In this document: piece after piece, positions 54,285 to 63,105 of the stretch
Position numbering within the stretch: the stretch's first letter is position 1
How the letters are laid out: the number at the start of each line of letters is the position of its first letter
Assembly: GCA_902802815.1 (NCBI GenBank)
Contig: CADCNQ010000005.1
Coordinates: forward strand, 62,001-126,000
DNA: 64,000 nt
Direction of reading: 5' to 3'
Origin: an uncultured Bacteroidales bacterium
Lineage (GTDB): Bacteria; Bacteroidota; Bacteroidia; Bacteroidales; Bacteroidaceae
Program-made: the position numbers and the translations under genes
The notes under the pieces: model-generated
Databases searched by the model: none
What the model was told of the DNA's origin: nothing
Seen by the model: only the letters and a program-made list of their open reading frames with translations

Positions 54285-55237
54285 TCCTCTATTATCTTCT
54301 CTTTATCAAAACGGCAAGAAAGCCGTGCTGCTTCCCGCCCCATACGTTGCCGTAAAGATACGTCGTCCATTAAACTGGTGAGTCGCTCCACGAAAGCATC
54401 GTCGTCAGAATAAGGTATCAGGAATCCTGTCTGCCCGTCCACGATAATATCGGCAGGACCGTATTTACAATCAAACACCACACAGGGCAAAGCGCACTTC
54501 TGCCCCTCAATCAAACTCATCGGGAAACCCTCACTGCGGGATGTCATCACCTGAATACTTGCCTGTCGATAGGCCGACGGCATATCCTCTGTGGCGTAGT
54601 GGCATTCCAGTGACCAATCCGAATGTGTCTGTTGTATCCGAGCCCAGAGACTCTCCAGCCTCTCTATATTTTTCTCTGGGCATCTCCTGCCCACAAAGAT
54701 GACATGGCGGGCATTATAATCCGGTTCACCAGCAGAAATAATATCTGTAAAATTAGGAATAACCACCACACGATGTGCTTTCCTGTATTCTCCCGCATCA
54801 CCGTGAGTGAGACACACCACACTTTCCACGCGACGTTCCATACGGGGATATAGCCACAGATGGTTGTTACTCCAACGCGCACCATGTGATTCAAATATCA
54901 TCCGCCCCTTCCACGATGTCCACCCTGCTATCCACGCTCCCATAGCACGAAACAGAATCGTAGCATCCGGCCGGATTTCCTTCACTACACGATTAAAGCG
55001 ACAAAGCACGCGGAGCAATGCCAAAGGATACGCCAGTTTACCCGATGGTTCCTTCACGTCAAGACAGCAGCGTCGCACCCGTTCGTCTATAGGAAATGCA
55101 ACAGGAGAGTTCTCTTTCCAAACCGTCATCAGCACTACATCGTGCCCACGTTCCGACAGAGCATTTATCTTTGACGTAAGGATGCGTTCCAAGCCGCCCT
55201 TCACCGACAGATGTTCTATGACATACAGGATTCTCAT
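54263..55237 (-). CDS. family 4 (GT-B) glycosyltransferase
   Basis: 324 residues. Start RILYVIEHLSVKGGLERILTSKINALSERGHDV; C-terminal HVIFVGRRCPEKNIERLESLW near 190 and MTSRSEGFPMSLIEGQKCALPCVVFDCKYGPADII near 236 with the E-x7-E motif. It is clearly a retaining GT4 transferase. It overlaps the upstream GT2 gene by 4 bases and the next by 22, inside a run of minus-strand glycosyltransferases. Confidence 0.92.
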   Translation of the reverse strand: MRILYVIEHLSVKGGLERILTSKINALSERGHDVVLMTVWKENSPVAFPIDERVRRCCLDVKEPSGKLAYPLALLRVLCRFNRVVKEIRPDATILFRAMGAWIAGWTSWKGRMIFESHGARWSNNHLWLYPRMERRVESVVCLTHGDAGEYRKAHRVVVIPNFTDIISAGEPDYNARHVIFVGRRCPEKNIERLESLWARIQQTHSDWSLECHYATEDMPSAYRQASIQVMTSRSEGFPMSLIEGQKCALPCVVFDCKYGPADIIVDGQTGFLIPYSDDDAFVERLTSLMDDVSLRQRMGREAARLSCRFDKEKIIEEWEHFLS

Positions 55238-56100
55238 CTGAGCGAAAGATAATAGGCAAGTTTATAGTATGCAAACAACTTCAGACTGGGATTCCTGCCC
55301 AACAGATTGCATCTGACAATCGGTCGCAGAAGAGGAAATGAGCCCCTTACCATCCATGCGACATGATTTTCCTGGAGATGTCTTGCCGTCTGTCCCAACT
55401 TCGTATGAGATTCCAGCAAAGAGGCATAAGTATGATGTGTGCGCAGGGATTCCTCCGTTTTCTCAAGAAACCTCCTGCTCTCCTCCGTATCATCGTGAAG
55501 AAGGGGATTGTCGATGGGATATACCATGACACCCTTTTCCTGCAGGCGCAAACCGAGAATCACATCTTCCCAACCGTATGTCGTCAACATCTCATCAAAG
55601 CGCACGGAAAGGAACACATCACGTTTTATAAGAAAATTAAACGTACTGAGATGAGTGGAAACAAGTCCTACACGCAGTTCGTAATCCCTGTCGTATTTCC
55701 AACGCAGCATACAACATGGCTCAGGTGCAGCCTCACGATGGGTAATACCTCCGCACACAAGCAGATGTCCCTCTTTTGCCGCTTTGATGTATTGCTGAAT
55801 GAAATCTTCGCGCACCACCTTGGCATCTGCATCGACAAAAAGCAACCACTCCCCTTTCGCCTCCTCGGCAAGTCTGTTGCGGATAGCAGAACGCCCCACG
55901 TTGTCTGCACGACGTTCATAACGGCAATTGGACAGTTCGTTGATTTTCAGATTGGCAATATGTGACACCTGATTATGTCCGCCGTCCTCGAATACAATGA
56001 CTTCGTAATCCTCCATACTGGCATCCAGCTGCGCATGAATATCTTCCACCAGTTTGTAGCAGGTGCACTCGTAGGTCGGTATGAGAACAGACAGCATCAT
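55234..56100 (-). CDS. family 2 (GT-A) glycosyltransferase
   Basis: 288 residues from the ATG 56100, whose overlap with the methyltransferase stop is ATGA. LSVLIPTYECTCYKLVEDIHAQL, VIVFEDGGHNQ, NVGRSAIRNRLAEEAKGEWLLFVDADAKVV near 77-106 (VDAD metal site) and TYGWEDVILGLRL near 187 resemble polypeptide-GalNAc-type/chondroitin-type GT2 members. It is cytoplasmic and the first glycosyltransferase of the minus-strand run. Confidence 0.9.
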   Translation of the reverse strand: MMLSVLIPTYECTCYKLVEDIHAQLDASMEDYEVIVFEDGGHNQVSHIANLKINELSNCRYERRADNVGRSAIRNRLAEEAKGEWLLFVDADAKVVREDFIQQYIKAAKEGHLLVCGGITHREAAPEPCCMLRWKYDRDYELRVGLVSTHLSTFNFLIKRDVFLSVRFDEMLTTYGWEDVILGLRLQEKGVMVYPIDNPLLHDDTEESRRFLEKTEESLRTHHTYASLLESHTKLGQTARHLQENHVAWMVRGSFPLLRPIVRCNLLGRNPSLKLFAYYKLAYYLSLR

Positions 56101-56897
56101 CTCTTTCTCAGTTCCCAAAAAGCCACAGCGGATGCTGCGGCAACATTCAATGAATCCACTCCGTGGTGCATCGGAATGCGCACAGTGTAGTCTGCGGATG
56201 ATATCACACTTTGTGGCAAGCCATCGCCCTCCGTACCCATGATAAGAGCGATGCGATCCACATCGCGGAGCACAGGACTGTCGAGCGAAATGCTTTCGTC
56301 CGTCAGCGCCATCGCAGCTGTTTTGAATCCGTACTCGTGCACTTCCTCTATATCATCTATCCACGTCCAAGGCACCAGGAATACCGTTCCCATCGACACC
56401 CGCACAGCACGCCGGTTGAGAGGGTCGCACGCATCGCGTGTCAGCAATATACCGTCCATCCCCAGAGCTGCAGCACTGCGGAAGATAGCACCCACATTGG
56501 TGGAATCGCACACAGCATCTATTATGCAAAGGCGATGCGCCTTCTCACACACTTCGCGCACAGACGGCAGCGACGGACGACGCATTGCTGCCAACACACC
56601 GCGCGTGAGAGTATAGCCCGTGAGTTTTGCCAAAAGTTCGCGCGAACCGGTATACACCGTGACACCATCCAAACGCCCGATAATATCCTTTGCATCTCCC
56701 TCTATATGACGTTCCTCGCAAAGTATGCTCTCAGGCACGTAGCCCACCTCCATCGCCACGCGTATCACTTTGGGACTCTCCGCAATAAAGAGTCCCTGCT
56801 CCGGGTGCAACTCATTACGAAGCTGCGCCTCCGTGAGACGTGAATACACCGCGATGTTTCCGTCTTCTATAGAACTGATGTGGCAGATATTAGCCAT
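56097..56897 (-). CDS. TrmH/SpoU-family RNA 2'-O-methyltransferase
   Basis: 266 residues. An N-terminal substrate-binding region (about 1-100) is followed by the SPOUT knot with DAVCDSTNVGAIFRSAAALGMDGILLT near 130 (usual N-x-G-x-I-x-R), ALIMGTEGDGLPQSVISSADYTVRIPMHHGVDSLNVAAASAVAFWE at the end. It methylates rRNA or tRNA; the target is not decidable (RlmB-like or TrmH-like). It overlaps the M24 peptidase by 31 bases and the GT2 gene by 4. Confidence 0.88.
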   Translation of the reverse strand: MANICHISSIEDGNIAVYSRLTEAQLRNELHPEQGLFIAESPKVIRVAMEVGYVPESILCEERHIEGDAKDIIGRLDGVTVYTGSRELLAKLTGYTLTRGVLAAMRRPSLPSVREVCEKAHRLCIIDAVCDSTNVGAIFRSAAALGMDGILLTRDACDPLNRRAVRVSMGTVFLVPWTWIDDIEEVHEYGFKTAAMALTDESISLDSPVLRDVDRIALIMGTEGDGLPQSVISSADYTVRIPMHHGVDSLNVAAASAVAFWELRKR

Positions 56898-58501
56898 GCG
56901 CGGTCGTCAGAATCTGTGAGTCGTGGAAGTAGCGTCTCCCGCACCTTCTCATGATATGCATTCAGCCAGGATATTTCCTCCGGCGTAAGAAGTTCTTTCA
57001 CTATGGGACGTTTGTCATAAGGACACATCGTCAGAGGCTCAAAACACAGGAACCGTCCTCCCTGTCCTCCGGGATAGGTTTCCACCTCTGCGGGGCGTAT
57101 GAGCATTGTGTTCTCGTGGCGCACTCCGAAACGTCCGGCAAGATAAATACCCGGTTCGTCTGTCATCGTCTGTCCTGCATAAAGAGGGGCTACGGTGTCG
57201 GGGCGCACATTCTTGCGAAACTGACAGGGTCCCTCGTGAATCTCCAGACGGTGTCCCACCCCGTGTCCTGTGCCGTGACCGTAGTCGTGGCCTTCCCGCC
57301 ACATGGCCATTCGCGCCAGCGTGTCGAGCTGCAAACCGCACGTTCCTTCCGGGAAAATAGCGTTTTGGAGTTGCAGATGTCCCTTCAGCACGAGGGTGTA
57401 CACACGACGCTCCTCTTCCGTAAGAGGTCCGAGAGGTATGGTGCGCGTGATGTCCGTACTGCCGCAGTCGTAGTGTCCTCCGCTGTCGAGAAGCAGGAAA
57501 CTCTTCGGCGCAAGCGGTATGTCCGTTTCGGGAGTGGGTTCGTAGTGTACCACAGCCCCGTGAGCACCGTACGCACTTATTGTTTCAAAGGAGAGTCCCC
57601 GGAAACCCGGTTGCCCCGCCCTGAGTGCTGTCAGCGTCCTGTCGGCAGACATCTCCGTCCACTGCGTGACATCCGCCCCGTCTATCATACGCAGGAATCT
57701 CACCATCGCAATGCCGTCCCTGATATGTGCTTCGCGATAACCCGCCTGCTCCGTTTCGTTCTTCACCGCCCTCCAATATGGAATCGGTGTCTCGCCCTTG
57801 AGATGCGCCGGTGCCTGCTCGTAGGGCATCACAGAAATACCAAGCCCCTTCAAGTAAGTTCCCACTTCGGGAGTCACCTGCTTATCGCTCACATAGAGCA
57901 CATGAGCACCGCTCTCTCTCACAAGGAGATAACTCACAAAGACCGGTGTATAGGGGATGTCGTCGCCTCTCATATTGAGCAGCCATCCTATCTCCGCCAG
58001 CGACGAAACAAGGCATTCATTCCGACCGTTCTCCTTCATCCATGAAAGCAGACGCGAGAGTTTGCTTTCCGCACTCTCTCCAGCCAGTTCCAATGGTACA
58101 ATCTCTATCTGCGAGAGCGGCAAAGCCGGGCGTCCTTCCCACAGAGCGTCTGTTTCCTTCTCTGTGAGGTATTGCGCCGTGAGTCCGCGCTGCTGCAGCC
58201 ATTCGTCAATCGTTTCGTCCACGAGGTCCTTCTTCAGGGCAAAACCGCTTCCCTCCAACTGCTCCTCCGCTGCGAGCCAGTAGCGCGAATCCGTCCAAAG
58301 ATAAGCCTCCTCCTGAGTCACCACCGCCGTACCAGCACTCCCCGTAAAACCCGTGAGCCACTCCCTTGTCTTCCAGTGAGCCGGCACATATTCCGAACCG
58401 TGCGGATCCTCCGTAGGAACCACGATGACCTGCCGTCCCTGCTCCTTCATCCAGGAGCGCAGCAGCGCCAGTCTATCCGCCGATGATTGTAGTGATGCCA
58501 T
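56867..58501 (-). CDS. Xaa-Pro aminopeptidase (M24B, aminopeptidase P long form)
   Basis: 544 residues from the ATG 58501; a frame to 58552 is open but lies within the activase gene. There are two creatinase N-like domains (about 1-130, 130-280) and the pita-bread catalytic domain with LLLDSGGHYDCGSTDITRTIPLG (metal Asp pair near 345), YGHGTGHGVGHRLEIHEGP (His) and TDEPGIYLAGRFGVRHEN (Glu). It removes the N-terminal residue before proline (or hydroxyproline). It is the second M24 peptidase of this operon and overlaps the activase by 29 bases, which supports a role in collagen-like peptide use. Confidence 0.9.
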   Translation of the reverse strand: MASLQSSADRLALLRSWMKEQGRQVIVVPTEDPHGSEYVPAHWKTREWLTGFTGSAGTAVVTQEEAYLWTDSRYWLAAEEQLEGSGFALKKDLVDETIDEWLQQRGLTAQYLTEKETDALWEGRPALPLSQIEIVPLELAGESAESKLSRLLSWMKENGRNECLVSSLAEIGWLLNMRGDDIPYTPVFVSYLLVRESGAHVLYVSDKQVTPEVGTYLKGLGISVMPYEQAPAHLKGETPIPYWRAVKNETEQAGYREAHIRDGIAMVRFLRMIDGADVTQWTEMSADRTLTALRAGQPGFRGLSFETISAYGAHGAVVHYEPTPETDIPLAPKSFLLLDSGGHYDCGSTDITRTIPLGPLTEEERRVYTLVLKGHLQLQNAIFPEGTCGLQLDTLARMAMWREGHDYGHGTGHGVGHRLEIHEGPCQFRKNVRPDTVAPLYAGQTMTDEPGIYLAGRFGVRHENTMLIRPAEVETYPGGQGGRFLCFEPLTMCPYDKRPIVKELLTPEEISWLNAYHEKVRETLLPRLTDSDDRAWLISATSVL

Positions 58502-59309
58502 ATCTGTTGAATATTTCCTGAGCCTGAGCGAGTTGCTCCTCTGTGGGAACACTCATCTCATAGCCCTTCGGATTGTATTTCGTACCCATACGGGTGTGTT
58601 TCGCCTTCCCCACATCGTGATACGGCAGCAAATTCACCTGCTCCGGAATCGACGGCAGCGAGGATATAAAGAGGGCCGTCTTCTCCAGATTCTCCTCATC
58701 ATTGTTCACTCCAGCGATGAGCGGAATGCGTATCCACAGCTGCGGACGCTGCTTCATTGCAGAGAAGCGCTGTATGTTTTCCAGAATATGTTCGTTGCCC
58801 ACACCCGTGTATTTCTCGTGCTGCACGGAGTCCATGTGTTTCAGGTCCACCATGAAGAGCTCGGCATGCGCCGCCACGTGCTCCACCGTCTCCCACGAAG
58901 CATACAGCGTAGTGTCCACAGTGCGGTGGAATCCCTTCTTCCCAAGTGCCTCCAACACCTCGACGAGCGCCTCCGGATGCATGAGCGGTTCGCCGCCGCA
59001 CAGCGTCACGCCGCCGCCCGATTCCTCCATCACCTGCCTCTCCTTCTCCACCGTCTTGAGTATCTCCTCCAGCGTCCAGTCCTTGCCGGCCACCTGCAGC
59101 GCCAGTGTGGGACAGGCATCCACGCCCTCTGTCTCGTGCGCTCCGCAGTGTATGCACTTCGATGCTGTGAAGAGCCGCGTGGGTTCGTAGCTTATCCCTT
59201 CCGGATTGTGACACCACACGCAGTGCAGGGGACATCCCTTCATGAACAGCGTGGTGCGTATTCCCGGTCCGTCGTGGATGGCAAAACGTTTTACGTCAAA
59301 AAGCCTCAT
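58473..59309 (-). CDS. hypE: radical-SAM activating enzyme of the glycyl radical dehydratase
   Basis: 278 residues. The radical SAM motif CPLHCVWC has Cys26, Cys30 and Cys33; FAIHDGPGIRTTLFMKGC before it and GGGVTLCGGEPLMHPE after it are typical for glycyl-radical-enzyme activases. The insert that usually holds two extra [4Fe-4S] clusters is shortened to KCIHCGAHETEGVDACP with only three cysteines (52, 55, 66). It installs the glycyl radical on the partner enzyme whose gene overlaps it by 14 bases. The name follows the partner's assignment as HypD. Confidence 0.88.
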   Translation of the reverse strand: MRLFDVKRFAIHDGPGIRTTLFMKGCPLHCVWCHNPEGISYEPTRLFTASKCIHCGAHETEGVDACPTLALQVAGKDWTLEEILKTVEKERQVMEESGGGVTLCGGEPLMHPEALVEVLEALGKKGFHRTVDTTLYASWETVEHVAAHAELFMVDLKHMDSVQHEKYTGVGNEHILENIQRFSAMKQRPQLWIRIPLIAGVNNDEENLEKTALFISSLPSIPEQVNLLPYHDVGKAKHTRMGTKYNPKGYEMSVPTEEQLAQAQEIFNRYGITTIIGG

Positions 59310-61695
59310 TCTCCGTGCGTGCGATAATCTCGTTCTGCAACTGCGGTGTCATATCGTTGAAGTAGTCGCTGTAACCGGCCACGCGCACCAGCAGGTCGCG
59401 ATAGCGCTCCGGATGCTTCTGTGCATCGTGCAGCGTTTCCGTATCCACCACATTGAACTGTATGTGATGTCCGCCCAGATTGAAATACGTGCGGATGAGA
59501 CTACCCAGTTTCCTGAGGTCCTCCTCGCTCTTCATCATCTCCGGCACGAAACGCACGTTGAGCAGCGTGCCGCCCGACTTCGTCTGATCCAGTTTGCCCA
59601 GACTCTTCACAACGCTCGTGGGTCCCTGCGTGTCTGCTCCGTGTGCCGGCGACGTACCGTCGGAGATGGCGAATTTCGCCATACGACCGTTCACACTGGC
59701 ACCGCATACCGAACCGAAATAGTTGTGACACGTGGTCGACAGCATATTGAGCTGCGTCTTGCCTCCGCGCGTATTGGGATGACCCTCGATGGCGTCCACA
59801 AGGTCGTCGTACACCTTCACCGCAATGGCGTCGGCCTCATCGTTGTCGTTGCCGAAAAACGGCGTGTGGTTGATGATATACTGTCGCATTTTCTCCTCGC
59901 CTTCCCAGTTGGCGGCAACGGCCTTGAGAATCTCGTCCATCGTGTAGCGACCCGTCTCAAAGACGTGTGTCTTGAGGGTGGAGAGACAGTCGGTAATCGT
60001 GCCCAGACCCGTGCACTGTATGTAGGTCGTATTGTAGCGCGCACCACCGCTGTAGTAATCCTGTCCCTTCTCGATGCAGTCGTCGATGAAGAGCGAAAGG
60101 AACGTAGCCGGAGCATAGAGGGAAAACATGCGCTCGATGTAATTGTTCACCGCCAGCTTCATGTTCACGAAATAGAGCATCTGCCTGTGATATGCCTCAT
60201 AGAGCTGCTCGTACGATGTGAAAGTGCGCGGGTCGCCCGTCTCCAGTCCCAGTTTCTTGCCGCTCACGGGGTCGAGACCGTTGTTGAGCGTTATCTCCAG
60301 TATCTTGGGTGTATTGAGATATCCCGTGAGGATATATGCCTCCTTGCCGAAAGCTCCCACCTCGATGCATCCCGAGCATCCGCCCTCGTTGGCATCCTCG
60401 CGGCTCTTGCCCTGACGCATGAGTTCCTTGGTGTAGGTGTCGGGGTTGAACACCGACGGATAACCGTGTCCCTGACGTATCACCTTCGTGGCTGCCAGGA
60501 TGAACTCGTCGGGAGTCACCTTTGCCACATGTACAGAGAGTCCGGGCTGCAGTTCGTGCAGTTCCTCCTGCACCTCCAGTATCATATACGATATCTCGTT
60601 GACGGCGTTGCGTCCTTCGCGGTCGATACCCCCGATATTGATATTCGTGAAGTCGTTGTACGTACCGCTCTCCAGTGCCGTCACTCCCACCTTCGGGGGT
60701 GCGGGCTGGTTGTTGAACTTAATCCAGAAGCAGCTGATAAGTTCCTTTGCCTTCTCGCGTGTCAGCGTACCGTCCTCGATACCCTTCTTGTAGAACGGCC
60801 ACAGATGCTGGTCGATATGTCCGGGATTCATGCAGTCCCAGCCGTTGAGCTCGGTCACTGTGCCCAGATGCACGAACCAGTACATCTGTATTGCCTCCTG
60901 CATATCCCTCGGAGCATGTGCGGGCACCCATCGGCACACGTCGGCTATCTTGAGCAGTTCCGCCCTGCGCTTCTCGTCCTTTGTCTCGCGAGCCATCTTC
61001 TCTGCCAGCTCGGCATGGCGCTCTGCAAACAGTATGGCGGCATCGCACGAGATGTCCATAGCCTCCAGTTCCTGCTGCTTGTCGGTGGCCAGCGGGTCGT
61101 TGATATAGTCCAGCGATGCTATGCGCTCCGCAATGCGTTTCTTGCAATCGAGCAGACCGCGCTGATACATCTTGCCGTCCATCGCTGTGTGTCCGCCGGC
61201 TCTCTGTTCCATGAATTCCGTGAACACTCCTGCGTGATACGCCTCCTCCCATTCCTTCGACACGTGCGAGAAGATGCGCTCTCTCTGGGTGCGTCCCTGC
61301 CAGTAGGGTATCACCTCGCGTTCGTAGGTGGCGATATCCTCCTCTGAGATGAAGTAGGGCTGCAGTTCGCGTGTGTTGAGCGTATGCAGATCCTCCACCG
61401 TGTGGCACGTCAGTTCCGGGAAGGTGGGCACAGCCTTTGGTTTGGGACCGCGCTCTCCCACGATGAGTTCGTCCTCACCGATGTATATCGTCTTCTTCCT
61501 GCATATCTCGTAGAAGTTTCTGGCGCGCAGGATGCAGTTGGGCATCTTGCCGTAGTTCTCCTTGTAGAATGCCGTCTCGATGAGCGCTCTCTCAATGGTC
61601 AGCGTGGTGGGTGTGTCGATACTCTGCTTGCGCAGACGTTTGATGCGCTCGTTCATTCCCCCGTCGTTGCCGGGATATGTCAATGGATATTTCAT
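59296..61695 (-). CDS. hypD: glycyl radical enzyme, trans-4-hydroxy-L-proline dehydratase (HypD)
   Basis: 799 residues. Thiyl cysteine Cys443 with Glu445 lies in GGCSGCIE, and the glycyl radical Gly774 in RVAGYSDYF. The catalytic residues I recall for Clostridioides HypD (Phe152, His160, Asp278, Cys434, Glu436, Gly765) all have a counterpart here at exactly +9: Phe161, His169, Asp287, Cys443, Glu445, Gly774. HypD dehydrates trans-4-hydroxyproline to pyrroline-5-carboxylate under anoxia. proC, which uses that product, is two genes upstream, and two X-Pro peptidases flank it. It needs the activase coded just downstream. It overlaps the M24 gene as ATGA. Confidence 0.9.
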   Translation of the reverse strand: MKYPLTYPGNDGGMNERIKRLRKQSIDTPTTLTIERALIETAFYKENYGKMPNCILRARNFYEICRKKTIYIGEDELIVGERGPKPKAVPTFPELTCHTVEDLHTLNTRELQPYFISEEDIATYEREVIPYWQGRTQRERIFSHVSKEWEEAYHAGVFTEFMEQRAGGHTAMDGKMYQRGLLDCKKRIAERIASLDYINDPLATDKQQELEAMDISCDAAILFAERHAELAEKMARETKDEKRRAELLKIADVCRWVPAHAPRDMQEAIQMYWFVHLGTVTELNGWDCMNPGHIDQHLWPFYKKGIEDGTLTREKAKELISCFWIKFNNQPAPPKVGVTALESGTYNDFTNINIGGIDREGRNAVNEISYMILEVQEELHELQPGLSVHVAKVTPDEFILAATKVIRQGHGYPSVFNPDTYTKELMRQGKSREDANEGGCSGCIEVGAFGKEAYILTGYLNTPKILEITLNNGLDPVSGKKLGLETGDPRTFTSYEQLYEAYHRQMLYFVNMKLAVNNYIERMFSLYAPATFLSLFIDDCIEKGQDYYSGGARYNTTYIQCTGLGTITDCLSTLKTHVFETGRYTMDEILKAVAANWEGEEKMRQYIINHTPFFGNDNDEADAIAVKVYDDLVDAIEGHPNTRGGKTQLNMLSTTCHNYFGSVCGASVNGRMAKFAISDGTSPAHGADTQGPTSVVKSLGKLDQTKSGGTLLNVRFVPEMMKSEEDLRKLGSLIRTYFNLGGHHIQFNVVDTETLHDAQKHPERYRDLLVRVAGYSDYFNDMTPQLQNEIIARTENEAF

Positions 61696-63062
61696 GCGTT
61701 CTTTGCTGCTTCCACCTCGTCGGCGGTCATTGGTTTCACTTTATTGCCCAGACGGCGTGCTCCGCCCGGTGTTATCAGATAGTCCTCCTCGTTGCGTATT
61801 CCTCCGAAGTCGCGCCATTTGCGCATTTCGTCGTAGCAGAGGAAGTCCTTGTGCAGTCCCTGGCTCTCCCAGAGGTCCATCAGCTGCGGGATGAAGTAGA
61901 TGCCCGGTTCGATGGTGAGCACGAAACCCGGTTCGAGCTTCCTGCCCAGTCGCAGGCTCTTGAATCCGAACTGCTTGGATTTCTCCATGCCTCCGTAGCC
62001 CACATACTTCTCTCCGAGATTCTCCATGTCGTGCACGTCGAGTCCCATCATGTGTCCCACTCCGCAGGGGAAGAACATGGCGTAGGCACCGCTCTCCGCT
62101 GCATCGCGTGCATTGCCTTTCACCAGACCAAGTCCCTTGAGTCCCTCGCAGATGGTCTCAGCTGCCTTGAGGTGCACCTCGCGGAAATTCACTCCGGGTG
62201 CCAGCATACTCACTGCTGCCTGATGTGCTCCGTACAGGATGTCGAACACCGTGCGCTGCTGCTCCGTGAAGTGCGCTCCCACGGGCATCGTGCTCGAGAG
62301 GTCGCCGGCATAGTGCATCGGACTCTCACCTCCTGCATCCACCAGCAGCATCTGTCCCTCGCGCATCCGGTTCTCCTGCGAATGATTGTGCAGCGTCTGC
62401 CCGTTGACGGTGCAGATGATGGGGAACGACATCTCGCATCCCGCCAGGAATGCCGTCTTCCTTATCTCCGCAGCCACCTCGCATTCCAGCCGTCCCGGCC
62501 GGCACGCTCTCATGGCAGCCACGTGCATATCCACAGAGCGGTCCACACCGATTTCTATCTGCTCCACCTCCTCGGGTGTCTTGTGATTGCGCATCTCGGC
62601 CACAGCCACAATAAACTCCTCCGAGGGCTCCTGGGCCCACAGCGAAAGTATCTTCTCGTGCTCTGCGCGGTAAGGGGGCAGTGTGTGCACCTTCTGCCCT
62701 TTCTTCAGGGCTGCTGTCACGTAGGGTTCGAACTCTGCTCTCGCCCTCACGTCGCTCACTCCCACCAGCGCGCTCATCTCCTTCTTTGTGGGCATATCGC
62801 CCATCCACACGATGTCGTCGATGGTGAGTTCGTCGGCAAAGATTATCTCCTTGTCGCCGTCGATGTCTATCAGGGCACACATTCCTGCATAGTCAGAACC
62901 GAAGTAATACAGCATCGTACTGTCCTGACGGAAGGCGTAACCGTTGTCGCGGTAGTTCATCCCCACCTCCTCGTTACCGATGAAGACAAGCAAGCCCTTG
63001 CCCACTCTCTTCTTGAGCTCGGCCCTGCGGCGGATATAGGTTTCTTCTCTGAAGTATTTCAT
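61692..63062 (-). CDS. Xaa-Pro aminopeptidase (M24B, PepP-like)
   Basis: 456 residues. An aminopeptidase-P N-terminal domain (about 1-130: YRDNGYAFRQDSTMLYYFGSDYAGMCALID) is followed by the M24 core with LLVDAGGESPMHYAGDLSSTMPVG (metal Asp near 242), FFPCGVGHMMGLDVHDMEN (His), LTIEPGIYFIP (Glu) and FGGIRNEEDYLIT. It is of a different subtype from the M24 protein at 56867. It cleaves X-Pro bonds and could feed Pro and Hyp to the operon. The stop overlaps hypD as ATGA; a 7-bp repeat fills the gap to proC. Confidence 0.92.
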   Translation of the reverse strand: MKYFREETYIRRRAELKKRVGKGLLVFIGNEEVGMNYRDNGYAFRQDSTMLYYFGSDYAGMCALIDIDGDKEIIFADELTIDDIVWMGDMPTKKEMSALVGVSDVRARAEFEPYVTAALKKGQKVHTLPPYRAEHEKILSLWAQEPSEEFIVAVAEMRNHKTPEEVEQIEIGVDRSVDMHVAAMRACRPGRLECEVAAEIRKTAFLAGCEMSFPIICTVNGQTLHNHSQENRMREGQMLLVDAGGESPMHYAGDLSSTMPVGAHFTEQQRTVFDILYGAHQAAVSMLAPGVNFREVHLKAAETICEGLKGLGLVKGNARDAAESGAYAMFFPCGVGHMMGLDVHDMENLGEKYVGYGGMEKSKQFGFKSLRLGRKLEPGFVLTIEPGIYFIPQLMDLWESQGLHKDFLCYDEMRKWRDFGGIRNEEDYLITPGGARRLGNKVKPMTADEVEAAKNA

Positions 63063-63077
63063 AGTCTGATGTGACTT

Positions 63078-63105
63078 TAAACTCTAAACTCTAAACTTTA
63101 AACTC
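63078..63105. repeat. 7-bp tandem repeat between proC and the M24 gene
   Basis: Four units TAAACTC (third TAAACTT). The last unit overlaps the proC stop codon (63104-63106 on the plus strand reads TCA), so the array reaches into the coding end. Confidence 0.8.

Noticed and set aside
59242..61347. Open frame of 701 codons antisense to hypD
   Set aside because: It mirrors a strongly supported glycyl radical enzyme gene, its composition is rich in His, Arg and Leu as expected for antisense reading, and no domain is visible. Similar long antisense frames at 28307-29734, 30565-32076 and 61677-63074 were rejected for the same reason.
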